Positions 1 through 10,645 of a stretch of DNA of 10,926 nucleotides are shown piece after piece. The stretch lies in NCBI GenBank assembly GCA_943332745.1, contig CALQQQ010000022.1, forward strand, positions 1 through 10,926. Reading direction: 5' to 3'. This stretch comes from Opitutus sp. GAS368 (GTDB taxonomy: Bacteria; Verrucomicrobiota; Verrucomicrobiae; Opitutales; UBA953). The position numbers and the translations under genes were made by a program. Below the pieces are notes generated by a model. It searched no databases. It had not been told where the DNA came from and saw nothing but the letters and a program-made list of their open reading frames with translations. Position 1 is the first letter of the stretch. Each line of letters opens with the position of its first letter.

Positions 1-1815
1 GACTACTTTGTAATGGTCCGTGAATCCTCCTATCGCGGCTCCGGTAATTCGTATTACCGGCTTCACGTCGGCGACTTCCGTCGTCCAGACGCCATTTACC
101 CCGCCGGCGGCAAACTCGGCTCAAAACTTAACGTCCGTTTCGTCGAGTCTCGTGACTCCTTCGCCGAGGAAGTGACGCTACCGACCGAGGATGACGCCGA
201 GTTCGTCCTTTATCCAAAGTCCCAGTCGCCCGCGCCTTCCGGCAACCTCTTCCGTCTTTCGGCAGTGGACAATAACCTTGAGGCCGAGCCGAACGACTCC
301 TTCGAGACGGGAACCCTCGCCGTCGAAGCCCAGGCTTACGCCCTCAATGGTATCATCGAGAAGGCCGGCGACATCGATTGCTTCCGGGTGCCGCTCAAGA
401 AGGGGCAGGTCTTCGAGTGCCGCGCCCTCGCCCAGATCCTGGGGTCTCCGCTCGATCCGGTCGTCAATGTCTATACGCCTAAGGGCAGCGCGCTTATTAG
501 CAACGATGACGGCGGTGGCATGCGTCGCCTCGATTCCCGTTTCAAGTTTACCGCGTCGGTCGACGGCATCTATACGGTGCGTATCACCGACCACCGCGAG
601 CGTGGCGGACCTAATTTTGTCTACCGGATTGAGATGGTCGCCTCCCAACCTAGCCTGAGCTTCGCCTCGCCGGACTACAGCGTTAACGACACTCACCTCC
701 GTCAGTTCATGGCCGTCCCTCGCGGCGGCCGCATGGTACTACTCGAGAACTTCACGCGTAACGGCGTGAGCGGAGATTATCGCTTCAACCTGAAGGGCCT
801 GCCGGCCGGCGTGAAGCTTCTCGAGGACTCCGCCCCGGGTGACCTGCCCGGCGTACCCCTCGTGCTTGAGGCCGCTGCGGACGCACCTCACGCCGGCGTC
901 TTGATTACCCCGACGCTCCAGCCGAAGGACCCTGCCAATAAGACTGTCGGCCAGATGCGCCGGACCTACGACATCGTCCGCATCGGCAACACCATCTACT
1001 ACCAGGGCATTGAAGACCAGCTGCCCGTTGCGGTCGTCGACGAGGCGCCGTATTCGCTCGAGATTGAGAAGCCGAAGGTCCCGTTGGTGCGTAATGGCAT
1101 CTTCGATTTAAAGGTTGTCGCGAAGCGCAAGGAAGGCTTCACGGGCGCGATTCGCGTGATCATGTGCTGGACGCCCCCGGGCGTCTCCTCGCTCGGCGAG
1201 CAGACCATTGCCGAAGGCTCCAACGAGTGCGTCTTCCAGTTGAGCGCTAATGCGAACGTCGACACCAAGTCCTGGAAGTTCATCGTGCAAGGCGAGGCTA
1301 CCGCCGGTAAGGGTATCGTATACAACGCTTCGCCGTTCGCCGAACTGGCGACCGAGGCCCCCTTCGTCGCGGCGAACCCCATCGTACTCACCGCGATGGA
1401 AGTCGGCACCCCCGGTGTGATGACGACCAACTTCGAGGTGACCCGTCCGTTTGAGGGTGAAGCCGTCGCCCAGCTGGTCGGCGCCCCTGACACCATTCGC
1501 ATCGCTCCGATTAAGGTGACCAAGGATACCAAGGAACTCCGTTTCACCGTTGAGACCGATGACAAGTCACGCGTCGGCAAGGTGGCGAATATGTTCGTCC
1601 AGGTCGACATTCCCCTCGGTAAAGCCGTCGCTACGCATCGTATTGCGATCGGCTCCATCCTGCGCCTCGATCCCGCCCGCAAGGCCGCCCCCGCCCCGGT
1701 CGCGAAGGTCGCTGCTCCCGTCGCCGCCAAGCCTGCCGCCGTCGTGCCGGCCGCACCGGTCGTCCTTTCCCGCCTCGAACAGCTCCGCCAAAAGAACGAA
1801 TCCCCCAAGAACTGA
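1..1815 (+). CDS. Exported PPC-domain protein, 5'-partial
   Basis: The frame is open from base 1, so the gene starts upstream of the window and the Met codon at 13 is internal. About 604 codons are present. At about 52-115 there is a YRLHVGDF...YPAGG segment, typical of planctomycete/verrucomicrobial proteins with paired PPC (bacterial pre-peptidase C-terminal) domains. A fuller PPC domain lies at about 280-640: it opens with an EPNDS-type motif, has a GDIDCFRVPLKKGQ core, and ends with the SNDDGGG and DGIYTVRITD strands. The rest is beta-rich with no catalytic motif that I recognise. The last 45 or so codons (about 1680-1770) are an Ala/Pro-rich linker followed by a short charged tail. PPC domains usually sit on secreted proteins and aid folding or binding. 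Its stop is 4 bp before the next ATG, so it is almost certainly co-transcribed with the cytochrome gene. The N-terminal domain and signal peptide are not visible. Confidence 0.85.
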   Translation, partial: DYFVMVRESSYRGSGNSYYRLHVGDFRRPDAIYPAGGKLGSKLNVRFVESRDSFAEEVTLPTEDDAEFVLYPKSQSPAPSGNLFRLSAVDNNLEAEPNDSFETGTLAVEAQAYALNGIIEKAGDIDCFRVPLKKGQVFECRALAQILGSPLDPVVNVYTPKGSALISNDDGGGMRRLDSRFKFTASVDGIYTVRITDHRERGGPNFVYRIEMVASQPSLSFASPDYSVNDTHLRQFMAVPRGGRMVLLENFTRNGVSGDYRFNLKGLPAGVKLLEDSAPGDLPGVPLVLEAAADAPHAGVLITPTLQPKDPANKTVGQMRRTYDIVRIGNTIYYQGIEDQLPVAVVDEAPYSLEIEKPKVPLVRNGIFDLKVVAKRKEGFTGAIRVIMCWTPPGVSSLGEQTIAEGSNECVFQLSANANVDTKSWKFIVQGEATAGKGIVYNASPFAELATEAPFVAANPIVLTAMEVGTPGVMTTNFEVTRPFEGEAVAQLVGAPDTIRIAPIKVTKDTKELRFTVETDDKSRVGKVANMFVQVDIPLGKAVATHRIAIGSILRLDPARKAAPAPVAKVAAPVAAKPAAVVPAAPVVLSRLEQLRQKNESPKN

Positions 1816-1819
1816 TCCC

Positions 1820-4633
<2,814 letters not shown>

Positions 4634-4646
4634 TCTTATCGTTCGC

Positions 4647-7600
4647 ATGTCCGCCGCCTTCCCTAGTTTCCGTTGGCTGACCCGTCGTTGCCTTATCTTG
4701 GCGGCGGGGTTGGTCTCTGCCGCTTCCTGGGCGCAAGACGCCGAGAAACTGACGTACGACGACCACATCCGCCCGTTACTCGAGAACAAATGCTTTTCCT
4801 GCCATAACCCTGACAAGAAGAAGGGCGGACTCGAGATGACCAGTTACGCTGGGTTAATGAACGGCGGCAGCGGCGGCGCGGTCGTGGACGCGGGCAACCC
4901 TCAGGCGAGCCGCCTTTGGACCTGCAGTTCCAAGAAGGAAGAACCCTTCATGCCGCCGGAAGGTGCGCCGCTCGAAGCCAAGGACCTGGCCCTACTTTCC
5001 AAGTGGATTGCCGGCGGGGTGCTCCAGGCCAAGGGCAGTGTCGCCAAGAAATCCAACAAGCCCAAGGTTGACCTGACTTTCGCTGGCGGTGCCGGCAAGC
5101 CGACCGGCCCCGTGGCGCGTCCAGAGAACGTGCTGCTCGAGCCCGTCGTCGTCACCCCGCGCACCTCGGCGGTCACCGCGATGGCGGCCAGCCCCTGGAC
5201 GTCGCTGCTCGCCGTTGCGGGCCAAAAGCAGATCCTGCTCTACGACACCGATACACACGACCTCGCTGGGATCCTCCCATACCCGGAGGGCTATGCTCGT
5301 TCCCTGAAGTTCAGTTCGAACGGTTCGCTGCTCGTCATGGGTGGCGGCCGTGGCGGCAAGATTGGGCATGCCGTCGTCTGGGACGTCAAGACGGGCAAGC
5401 GCGTCACCGAGATTGGCAAGGAGTTCGACCAAGTGATGTCGGCTGATATCTCGCCCGACCATCGCAAGGTCGTCATCGCCACCAACACCAAAAAGGTGAA
5501 GTGCTTCGACGTCGCCAACGGCGAGGAGCTGTTCCTCATCACGAAGCATACCGAATGGGTGACTGGCGCTGACTTCAGTCCCGATGGCGTGCTCCTCGCG
5601 ACTTCCGATCGCAACGGTAACGTCTTCGTCTGGGAGGCCGATAACGGCGGAGAATTCTACGCCCTTGGTCAGCATAAGGGGAGCGTCACCGACCTCGCCT
5701 GGCGCGCCGATTCCAATATCCTCGCGAGTTGTTCGGCGGACGGCATCATCATGACCTGGGAGATGAAGACCGGCAAGCAGGTTGCTAGCTGGGGCGCCCA
5801 TGGCGGTAATGTCCAGTCTGTGTCCTTTACTCCGGATGGCCGCCTGCTTTCGTGCGGCGCCGACGGCACCACGGCGATGTGGAGCATCGACGGCAAGCGC
5901 ATTGAGCAGGCTCAGGGCATCAAGCAGGGCGATCAGGTCGCCCGCGTCGTCGGGCTCTACGACTCCAAGACCTTCGTGACGGGTAACTGGCTCGGCGAAG
6001 TCCGTTTCTTCGAGACCGCCAGTGGCCGCGAACTCACTCAGGTTTCCAGCAACCCACCCAAGCTCGTCGACCGCCTTGCCGCGATCGAGAAGCGGCTGGC
6101 CGAACTGATTCCTGCCCTCGCCCCCGCTGAAGCCGCGGTGAAGGCCGCTGAGGCGCGCGTCCCCGCCGCTGAAGCTGCGCTGGCGAAGGTGAAGGCTGAC
6201 GGCGAACCCGCCGCAAAGAAACTGGCTGAACTCGAGGCTAAGAATGCCGAGATCGCCAAGGGAATCACCTATTGGCAGGGACAGCTTGCCAAGGCCAAGA
6301 CCGCTGAATCCAAAGCCAAGGCCACCAAGGGCCTTGCCGATAACCGTGGTGGCCTGACTTATTACGGACAGGAAATGGCCAAGTTGAAGCCAGCGGCCGC
6401 GGCTTTCCGTGCGGCCGAAGCCGACCTCGCGAAGGTTCGGGCGGACATCACGGCCGCTCAGGCCCAGGTCCGCGACGTCGTCGCCGAGACCACTGCGCAC
6501 CGCGAACGCATCGTCACTCTCAAGGCCGCCCAGTTCAACGTCGGCGTCCTCACTGAGCAGGAGAAGTTGGCCAAGCTCGAACAGGACATCGCTGACCTCA
6601 TCGCCGCTAAGGCTGACAATGAGGCCGCTAAGGTTACCGCGGCCGCGCGGATTGAATCCTCCAAGAAGACCATCGCGCAGAACGAAGATCAGATTCCTCG
6701 TCAGATAGAGGCGCTCGAAGCCTTGAAGGCCGAGTTTACCGCCCTGGATAAGACGCTTTCCCCTCACCGTCTCCGCGAGGCGGAGGCCATGGGCAAGATT
6801 GAGGCCCAACAGAAGCTGATCGACGCCAAAGGCGAGGATATCGTCCGTCTCGGCCAAGATCGGGACGCCGCCGTCGCTGTGGCTACCGCCGCCTCCGCCG
6901 CCTATCGTGATAAGTTCCCCGCTCCAACGCGCGCCCGCCTCACTGAGGCCGCCGCCAAGGTCGATGAGGTCAAGCAGTCAATCGCCGCCGCCAAGGCCGC
7001 CGTCGTGAAGGCGAAGGCCGCCGCGGAGGCTGATGGTGCGAAGTCGAAGATACTCGCGCTCGCCGTCGTCAAGGCTGCCGATGCTACCAAGCAGGCCGGA
7101 GCCTCGCTGGCGTTGGCTGAGAAGGCCTACGGGGAAGCGAGGACTTTCACCGCGGTCTTTTCCTTCAGTTATTTCTCACGGAAGAAACAGACCGAGGAGC
7201 AGGTCGCGCTCGCCAAGGCCGTGGCCACCAAGGCTCAGGTCGGCCAGACTGAGGCCGAGAAGGTTCTCGTCGCCGCCAAGTCTGCCGAGCAGACGTCCAT
7301 CGCTGCGACGACCGCCGCCGAAGAGGCCGTGGCCGTCGCCTCGAAGAATCTCGCCCCCGCTGGCGCTGCCGTCGCTGCCATCTCGAAGGAACGCTCTAAG
7401 CATGCCGTCGAACGCGAGAAGCTGGCCGCTCCGGGGGTCGCCGCTGAAAAGGATTACGTCGCAAAGTTACCCGCCCTGAAGATTGCCTTACAGAAAGCTA
7501 AAGACGAACTCCCACCGCTTGAGCAAGCCCTCGCCGGAGTCCGTGCCCAGCTCGCCGAAGCCGGCAAGCCCGCGGAAGCCAAGCGACTGCTGGTCGAAGC

Positions 7601-7826
7601 CGCCGCCAAGACGCTTGAGCTTACCAAGAGCGAGAAAGTCAAAGCCGAGAAGGCGCTCGTCGCCGCCCAGAAGGATATCCCTCAGCGCGACAAGAATCTC
7701 GACGAGATCGCCAAGTCTTACGCCGAACTTACCCCGCAGGTCGAGCCGATGAAGGCCAAAGTGAAAGCCGTGCTGGATCAATATTTCGCGATGCTGCCGA
7801 AGCGCGAAGTCGCGAAGAAGAATTGA
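4647..7826 (+). CDS. Exported PSCyt1-WD40 propeller-coiled coil fusion protein
   Basis: 1059 residues, starting 13 bp after the DUF1553 gene and so probably in the same transcript. Residues 1-29 form a Sec signal (RR, hydrophobic core, ASWA cleavage site). A PSCyt1 haem domain follows with CFSCH (C49, C52, H53) and a likely axial Met in MPPEG (M102). From about 170 to 465 I count seven WD40-type repeats with SPDG/TPDG turns and VWD, VWE, TWE or MWS strand ends, enough for one propeller. From about 474 to the C-terminus the protein is an Ala/Lys/Glu/Val-rich, almost certainly helical coiled coil. It is interrupted by an aromatic patch (F834, F838, F840, Y842, F843). PSCyt1 plus WD40 is a common pairing in this phylum group; the nearly 600-residue coil suggests a structural or scaffold role in the envelope. 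Haem attachment and partners are inferred. Confidence 0.92.
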   Translation: MSAAFPSFRWLTRRCLILAAGLVSAASWAQDAEKLTYDDHIRPLLENKCFSCHNPDKKKGGLEMTSYAGLMNGGSGGAVVDAGNPQASRLWTCSSKKEEPFMPPEGAPLEAKDLALLSKWIAGGVLQAKGSVAKKSNKPKVDLTFAGGAGKPTGPVARPENVLLEPVVVTPRTSAVTAMAASPWTSLLAVAGQKQILLYDTDTHDLAGILPYPEGYARSLKFSSNGSLLVMGGGRGGKIGHAVVWDVKTGKRVTEIGKEFDQVMSADISPDHRKVVIATNTKKVKCFDVANGEELFLITKHTEWVTGADFSPDGVLLATSDRNGNVFVWEADNGGEFYALGQHKGSVTDLAWRADSNILASCSADGIIMTWEMKTGKQVASWGAHGGNVQSVSFTPDGRLLSCGADGTTAMWSIDGKRIEQAQGIKQGDQVARVVGLYDSKTFVTGNWLGEVRFFETASGRELTQVSSNPPKLVDRLAAIEKRLAELIPALAPAEAAVKAAEARVPAAEAALAKVKADGEPAAKKLAELEAKNAEIAKGITYWQGQLAKAKTAESKAKATKGLADNRGGLTYYGQEMAKLKPAAAAFRAAEADLAKVRADITAAQAQVRDVVAETTAHRERIVTLKAAQFNVGVLTEQEKLAKLEQDIADLIAAKADNEAAKVTAAARIESSKKTIAQNEDQIPRQIEALEALKAEFTALDKTLSPHRLREAEAMGKIEAQQKLIDAKGEDIVRLGQDRDAAVAVATAASAAYRDKFPAPTRARLTEAAAKVDEVKQSIAAAKAAVVKAKAAAEADGAKSKILALAVVKAADATKQAGASLALAEKAYGEARTFTAVFSFSYFSRKKQTEEQVALAKAVATKAQVGQTEAEKVLVAAKSAEQTSIAATTAAEEAVAVASKNLAPAGAAVAAISKERSKHAVEREKLAAPGVAAEKDYVAKLPALKIALQKAKDELPPLEQALAGVRAQLAEAGKPAEAKRLLVEAAAKTLELTKSEKVKAEKALVAAQKDIPQRDKNLDEIAKSYAELTPQVEPMKAKVKAVLDQYFAMLPKREVAKKN

Positions 7827-7832
7827 TTCAAA

Positions 7833-7854
7833 GGGGTAGGGGTAGGGGTAGGTA
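7833..7854 (+). repeat. GGGGTA tandem tract, G-quadruplex-like
   Basis: Three exact GGGGTA units are followed by GGTA, beginning six bases after the stop codon of the WD40 fusion gene. A further GGG follows at 7864. The G runs with two-base spacers fit the usual pattern for G-quadruplex formation on the + strand and in the mRNA 3' end. It could affect transcript ending or stability; no function is shown. Confidence 0.7.
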
Positions 7855-7864
7855 ATATTGGTAG

Positions 7865-7885
7865 GGACAGCACCTCGTGCTGTCC
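7865..7885. repeat. Perfect 9-bp hairpin with CTC loop
   Basis: GGACAGCAC, loop CTC, then GTGCTGTCC: a perfect inverted repeat 39 bp after the stop of the WD40 fusion gene. The stem can extend by one G-T wobble and one A-T pair. There is no run of T after it, so an ordinary intrinsic terminator is not well supported. It could be an mRNA 3'-end stabiliser or one copy of a dispersed intergenic palindrome. Confidence 0.6.
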
Positions 7886-7936
7886 TTGCTTGTTTGGGTA
7901 GGGTCGGGATCGCGTCACGACATGGCCTTTCGTTTC

Positions 7937-7973
7937 GGGTGGCGGGTGGCAGCCCCGGGTGGCAGGTGGCGGG
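7937..7973 (+). repeat. GGGTGGC short tandem/degenerate repeats
   Basis: GGGTGGC occurs at 7937, 7944 and 7957, with a close AGGTGGC at 7964. This is low-complexity G-rich DNA between the WD40 fusion gene and the pyruvyl transferase gene. No protein or RNA gene is apparent in it. Confidence 0.55.
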
Positions 7974-8006
7974 AATAGTTTGAGCAGGGAAGGGTGGTTT
8001 GACTCA

Positions 8007-8041
8007 CCCCAGCCCCAGCCCTAGCCCTGTCTCTAGCCCTA
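8007..8041. repeat. C-rich AGCCCC/AGCCCT hexamer tract
   Basis: Imperfect six-base units (AGCCCC, AGCCCT, AGCCCT, one degenerate GTCTCT unit, then AGCCCT) follow one another, ending about seven bases before the proposed CTG start of the pyruvyl transferase gene. Their G-rich strand is telomere-like (AGGGCT). The 9-mer AGCCCTAGC at 8017-8025 recurs at 10715-10723 in the right-hand repeat, hinting at shared intergenic repeat material. Confidence 0.6.
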
Positions 8042-8047
8042 ATCACA

Positions 8048-9277
8048 CTGCTCTCCCGTCGCCGTTTCCTGGAGTCCACCTTCGTAGCTGCCATCGCCGC
8101 TTCGCTCGGTGCCGCCGAAGGTAAATGTGCGCCACGCGTGGTGCTGCGGTCCTCGTGGCAGACGGTGAATATCGGCGATATTGCCCACACGCCGGGCATG
8201 CTTGCCCTGCTGGAGAAGTATTTCCCCGAGGCCGAGATCACCCTCTGGCCTTCCAGCGTCGATAACGGTGTGAAAGAGATGCTGTCCGCCCGCTTCCCGA
8301 AATTAAAGTTCGTTGAATCCAAGCCCGACATCGCCAAGCTCTACGCCGAGAACGATTTCCTCCTGCACGGCTCCGGTCCTTCCCTCGTGGGCGAGAAGCA
8401 GGTCGCACTGTGGCGCCAGCAAGGCCCGAAGCCTTACGGCGTCCTTGGCATCACGCAGGGTAAACCGACGACGGAGACGGCCGAGATCCTCAGCGGCGCG
8501 CAGTTCGTCTATTTCCGTGACTCGGTCTCGCTCGCGACCGCCAAGGCCGCCGGCGTGAAGTGCCCGGTGATGGAGTTTGGTCCGGACGGCGCGTTCGCAA
8601 CCGACCTGCGCAACGAGGAGAAGGCCGAGGCCTTTCTGCATGGCTGGGGCCTCGAGCGCGGCAAGTTCCTCTGCTGCATCCCGCGTTACCGCATCACACC
8701 CTATTGGACGATCCACAAGGAGCGAGCGTTCGACCCCGTGAAGCAGAAGCGTAACGACGAGATGAAGGAGCATGACCATGCGCAGCTGCGCGCCGCGATT
8801 GTCGCCGTCGTGAAACAGACCGACCTCAAGGTATTAATCTGCCCCGAGGACCGCACCCAGATGGCCTTGGGCAAAGAGATCCTTTTCGATAAGCTGCCCG
8901 ATGACGTGAAGGACCGCGTGGTGTGGCGTCAGGATTACTGGCTGACCGATGAGGCCCTGAGCGTCTACGTCCGGAGCGCGGGCCTTTTCGGCAACGAGAT
9001 GCATTCGCCCATCATGTGCGTCGGCAGCGGCATCCCGGCCATCGTCTGCCGCTGGGCCGAGCAGACCTCCAAGGGCAATATGTGGAAGGATATTGGTCTC
9101 TCCGAGTGGCTGTTCAATCTCGACGACGAACCGCAGCTGGCGGGCATCGTCCCGGCCGTGCTGGCCATGGCCAAGGATCCTGTCGCCGCCAAGGCCAAGG
9201 TCGTCAAGGCCCAGGCTATCCTGAGCGAACGTCAGTCCGCGGCCATCGGCCGCGTCCGTAAGGGCGTAGGCGCCTAA
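8048..9277 (+). CDS. Tat-signal polysaccharide pyruvyl transferase family protein
   Basis: 409 residues if translation starts at CTG 8048. The first conventional in-frame start is GTG 8138 (379 residues), but that cuts off an in-frame twin-arginine signal: [10 protein letters not shown], then a hydrophobic stretch to about A23. The frame is open back to a TGA at 8000 with no ATG, GTG or TTG in between, so the start is CTG, another non-standard codon, or a lost ATG. Numbered from 8048, the mature part shows pyruvyl transferase family features: [10 protein letters not shown] (NIGD 41-44), the LLHGSG strand (H107), a YFRDS segment (FRDS 156-159) and a DGAF motif (D180). Characterised members move pyruvate from phosphoenolpyruvate to sugars of surface polysaccharides, usually in the cytoplasm, so export is odd. 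No Shine-Dalgarno is evident. It is preceded by repeats and ends 6 bp from a convergent gene. Family call fairly sure; start uncertain. Confidence 0.82.
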   Translation: MLSRRRFLESTFVAAIAASLGAAEGKCAPRVVLRSSWQTVNIGDIAHTPGMLALLEKYFPEAEITLWPSSVDNGVKEMLSARFPKLKFVESKPDIAKLYAENDFLLHGSGPSLVGEKQVALWRQQGPKPYGVLGITQGKPTTETAEILSGAQFVYFRDSVSLATAKAAGVKCPVMEFGPDGAFATDLRNEEKAEAFLHGWGLERGKFLCCIPRYRITPYWTIHKERAFDPVKQKRNDEMKEHDHAQLRAAIVAVVKQTDLKVLICPEDRTQMALGKEILFDKLPDDVKDRVVWRQDYWLTDEALSVYVRSAGLFGNEMHSPIMCVGSGIPAIVCRWAEQTSKGNMWKDIGLSEWLFNLDDEPQLAGIVPAVLAMAKDPVAAKAKVVKAQAILSERQSAAIGRVRKGVGA

Positions 9278-9283
9278 GACGGC

Positions 9284-10237
9284 TTACTTCTTCGCCGGAG
9301 CCTTCGGCTTCGGTTGTTCGGCGAGCATGACCGTCACGGCCGGGGTGGGCTCGTTCGTGCCCACGAAGGCATTGTAGGCCTGCTGGAAGGCCGCAGCGTC
9401 GCGGACATCGCCTTCGGCGATCAGCCACTGGTAGCGCAGCTTGAAAGGGGCTTCTGGGGTGGCGACGCCTTTGGGGAAGGCACCGAAGCGGCCGTAATCG
9501 CGATAGGCCGAGAAGGCCGTGTCCTTCGGATTGGAAGGGTGGTTGAGGAGCAGGGCGGTGAAGGTCTTGCCTTCGACTGTGAAGACCTCGGCGACCCAGG
9601 TGAGGTCTTTCACTTTGTGGATCAGTACGTCCTTGCCCGGGTAAACGTAGGTCGTCTTCGTGCCGTCGATTTTCTCCGACGGACGGAACTGCGCGCCCGC
9701 GTGCTCGGGGTCGCCGTCGATCTTGGCTTCGCCGTGGTCGGGTTTGAGCGTGCTCTTCATCTCGATACCGAAATAGAAGGGTGCGGCCGGCTTCGTGAAC
9801 GTGAAGGCGCGTTCTTCGGAGAGAATCGGCTTGGCCGAGGCGCCAGCGCCCTGCCAGTCGATTGCAGCGACGAAACCGTCGGTGATCGGCTTGATCGCCG
9901 TGACGACTTGGTCGCCACCGCTCATGTGCCAGCGGTCGTAGGTCTTGCCGTCGACCGTGATCTTCGCGAAGCCGAGCATGATGCCGCGGTGGTGGGGGAA
10001 GTTGAAGCCCGGGCCCTTGGTCAGGCGCAGGGCGCCGCTGGGGTCGAAGACGTGGAGGTAAGGCTTATACGTCTCCAGGCGCTTGGCCGGGGTGGAGACG
10101 TCGTGGGCCGTCATGAAGCGGCCGACGACCTTACCGTCCTGGACCACGTCGACGGCCTCGTTCGGGGATACCTTGATGTCGGCGGCCGATACGGTGGCGC
10201 AGGCGAATAGAGTGCAGATTACGAGCAGGGTTTTCAT
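9284..10237 (-). CDS. Exported DUF6807 (PmoA-like) family protein
   Basis: 317 residues from the ATG at 10237. An upstream in-frame start at 10327 would add 30 residues ahead of what is clearly a Sec signal (MKTLLVICTLFACATVSA, cleavage near residue 18), so I reject it. The mature protein is beta-rich and carries the family's FPHHRG motif (H82, H83, R84) followed by GFAKI and a DRWHMSGG stretch; further on come a DHGEAKIDGDPEHAGAQFRPS block and a DYGRFGAFP segment. These match DUF6807, often labelled 'PmoA family', although it has no shown link to methane monooxygenase. The His-rich motif hints at metal or sugar binding, which is inference. The C-terminus is a Lys/Pro/Ala tail. It converges on the pyruvyl transferase gene with only 6 bp between the stops, so the two mRNAs may overlap at their 3' ends. 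It diverges from the small membrane-protein ORF. Confidence 0.88.
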   Translation of the reverse strand: MKTLLVICTLFACATVSAADIKVSPNEAVDVVQDGKVVGRFMTAHDVSTPAKRLETYKPYLHVFDPSGALRLTKGPGFNFPHHRGIMLGFAKITVDGKTYDRWHMSGGDQVVTAIKPITDGFVAAIDWQGAGASAKPILSEERAFTFTKPAAPFYFGIEMKSTLKPDHGEAKIDGDPEHAGAQFRPSEKIDGTKTTYVYPGKDVLIHKVKDLTWVAEVFTVEGKTFTALLLNHPSNPKDTAFSAYRDYGRFGAFPKGVATPEAPFKLRYQWLIAEGDVRDAAAFQQAYNAFVGTNEPTPAVTVMLAEQPKPKAPAKK

Positions 10238-10367
10238 CGTTAATAGAATGCAACGGTCAGGGGTCGATTTTGACAGCAAAAACCTTCCCTCCGTGCAGGG
10301 TAGTCTTAGATTGGTACTGTCTCGCAAGGGTTAGGTTCGTCCTCATCCGGCCCGAAATCACCCCAAC

Positions 10368-10622
10368 ATGTCCCACGGCCAATCCTCTGACTTTAAGCGT
10401 AACCTCAGCCGGGAGATCGCCGGATATTTTATCGCTGTCCTGTGCGCCTTACCGTTCCGGTTCTGGTTGATGACGGAATTCGAAGGAACGAAGGATGGCT
10501 TCGGCTACTTCTGGAATAGCTACCTCAGCGGCATCTCCCTCGGCCTGATCGCAGTCGTCTTCGTCTCTAAACTCCGCCTGCGCTACAAGCTCGCCCTGAC
10601 CTTCTTTCTCGTCGCGATCTGA
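10368..10622 (+). CDS. Small multi-pass membrane protein, possibly C-terminally truncated
   Basis: 84 residues; family not recognised. Hydrophobic segments lie at about 17-35 and 51-67, and a third begins at about 73 but is cut by the TGA after only about a dozen residues (ending LALTFFLVAI). Reading on in frame past that TGA gives another 24 codons to a TAA at 10695-10697. This would complete the third membrane segment (GLVG follows) and add a hydrophilic tail lying within the 78-bp repeat. So this may be a shortened version of a protein of about 109 residues, a TGG-to-TGA nonsense change, or a real gene ending here. It diverges from the DUF6807 gene with 130 bp between starts. No clear ribosome binding site is seen. 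Confidence 0.55.
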   Translation: MSHGQSSDFKRNLSREIAGYFIAVLCALPFRFWLMTEFEGTKDGFGYFWNSYLSGISLGLIAVVFVSKLRLRYKLALTFFLVAI

Positions 10623-10645
10623 GGCTTGGTCGGACGCGAGGGTAA

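Noticed and set aside
4992..6857. A 621-codon open frame on the - strand opposite the WD40 fusion gene
   Set aside because: Same reasoning: it mirrors the WD40 and coiled-coil coding sequence and shows no family features of its own.
7915..8337. A 140-codon - strand frame over the intergenic repeats and the start of the pyruvyl transferase gene
   Set aside because: Its product is Arg/Ala/Ser-rich with no motif, and it overlaps the Tat signal and conserved N-terminal motif of the + strand gene.
10270..10320. A + strand promoter with TTGACA at 10270-10275 for the small membrane ORF
   Set aside because: No acceptable -10 hexamer occurs at 15-19 bp spacing (the position reads GTGCAG), so the box alone is not enough.
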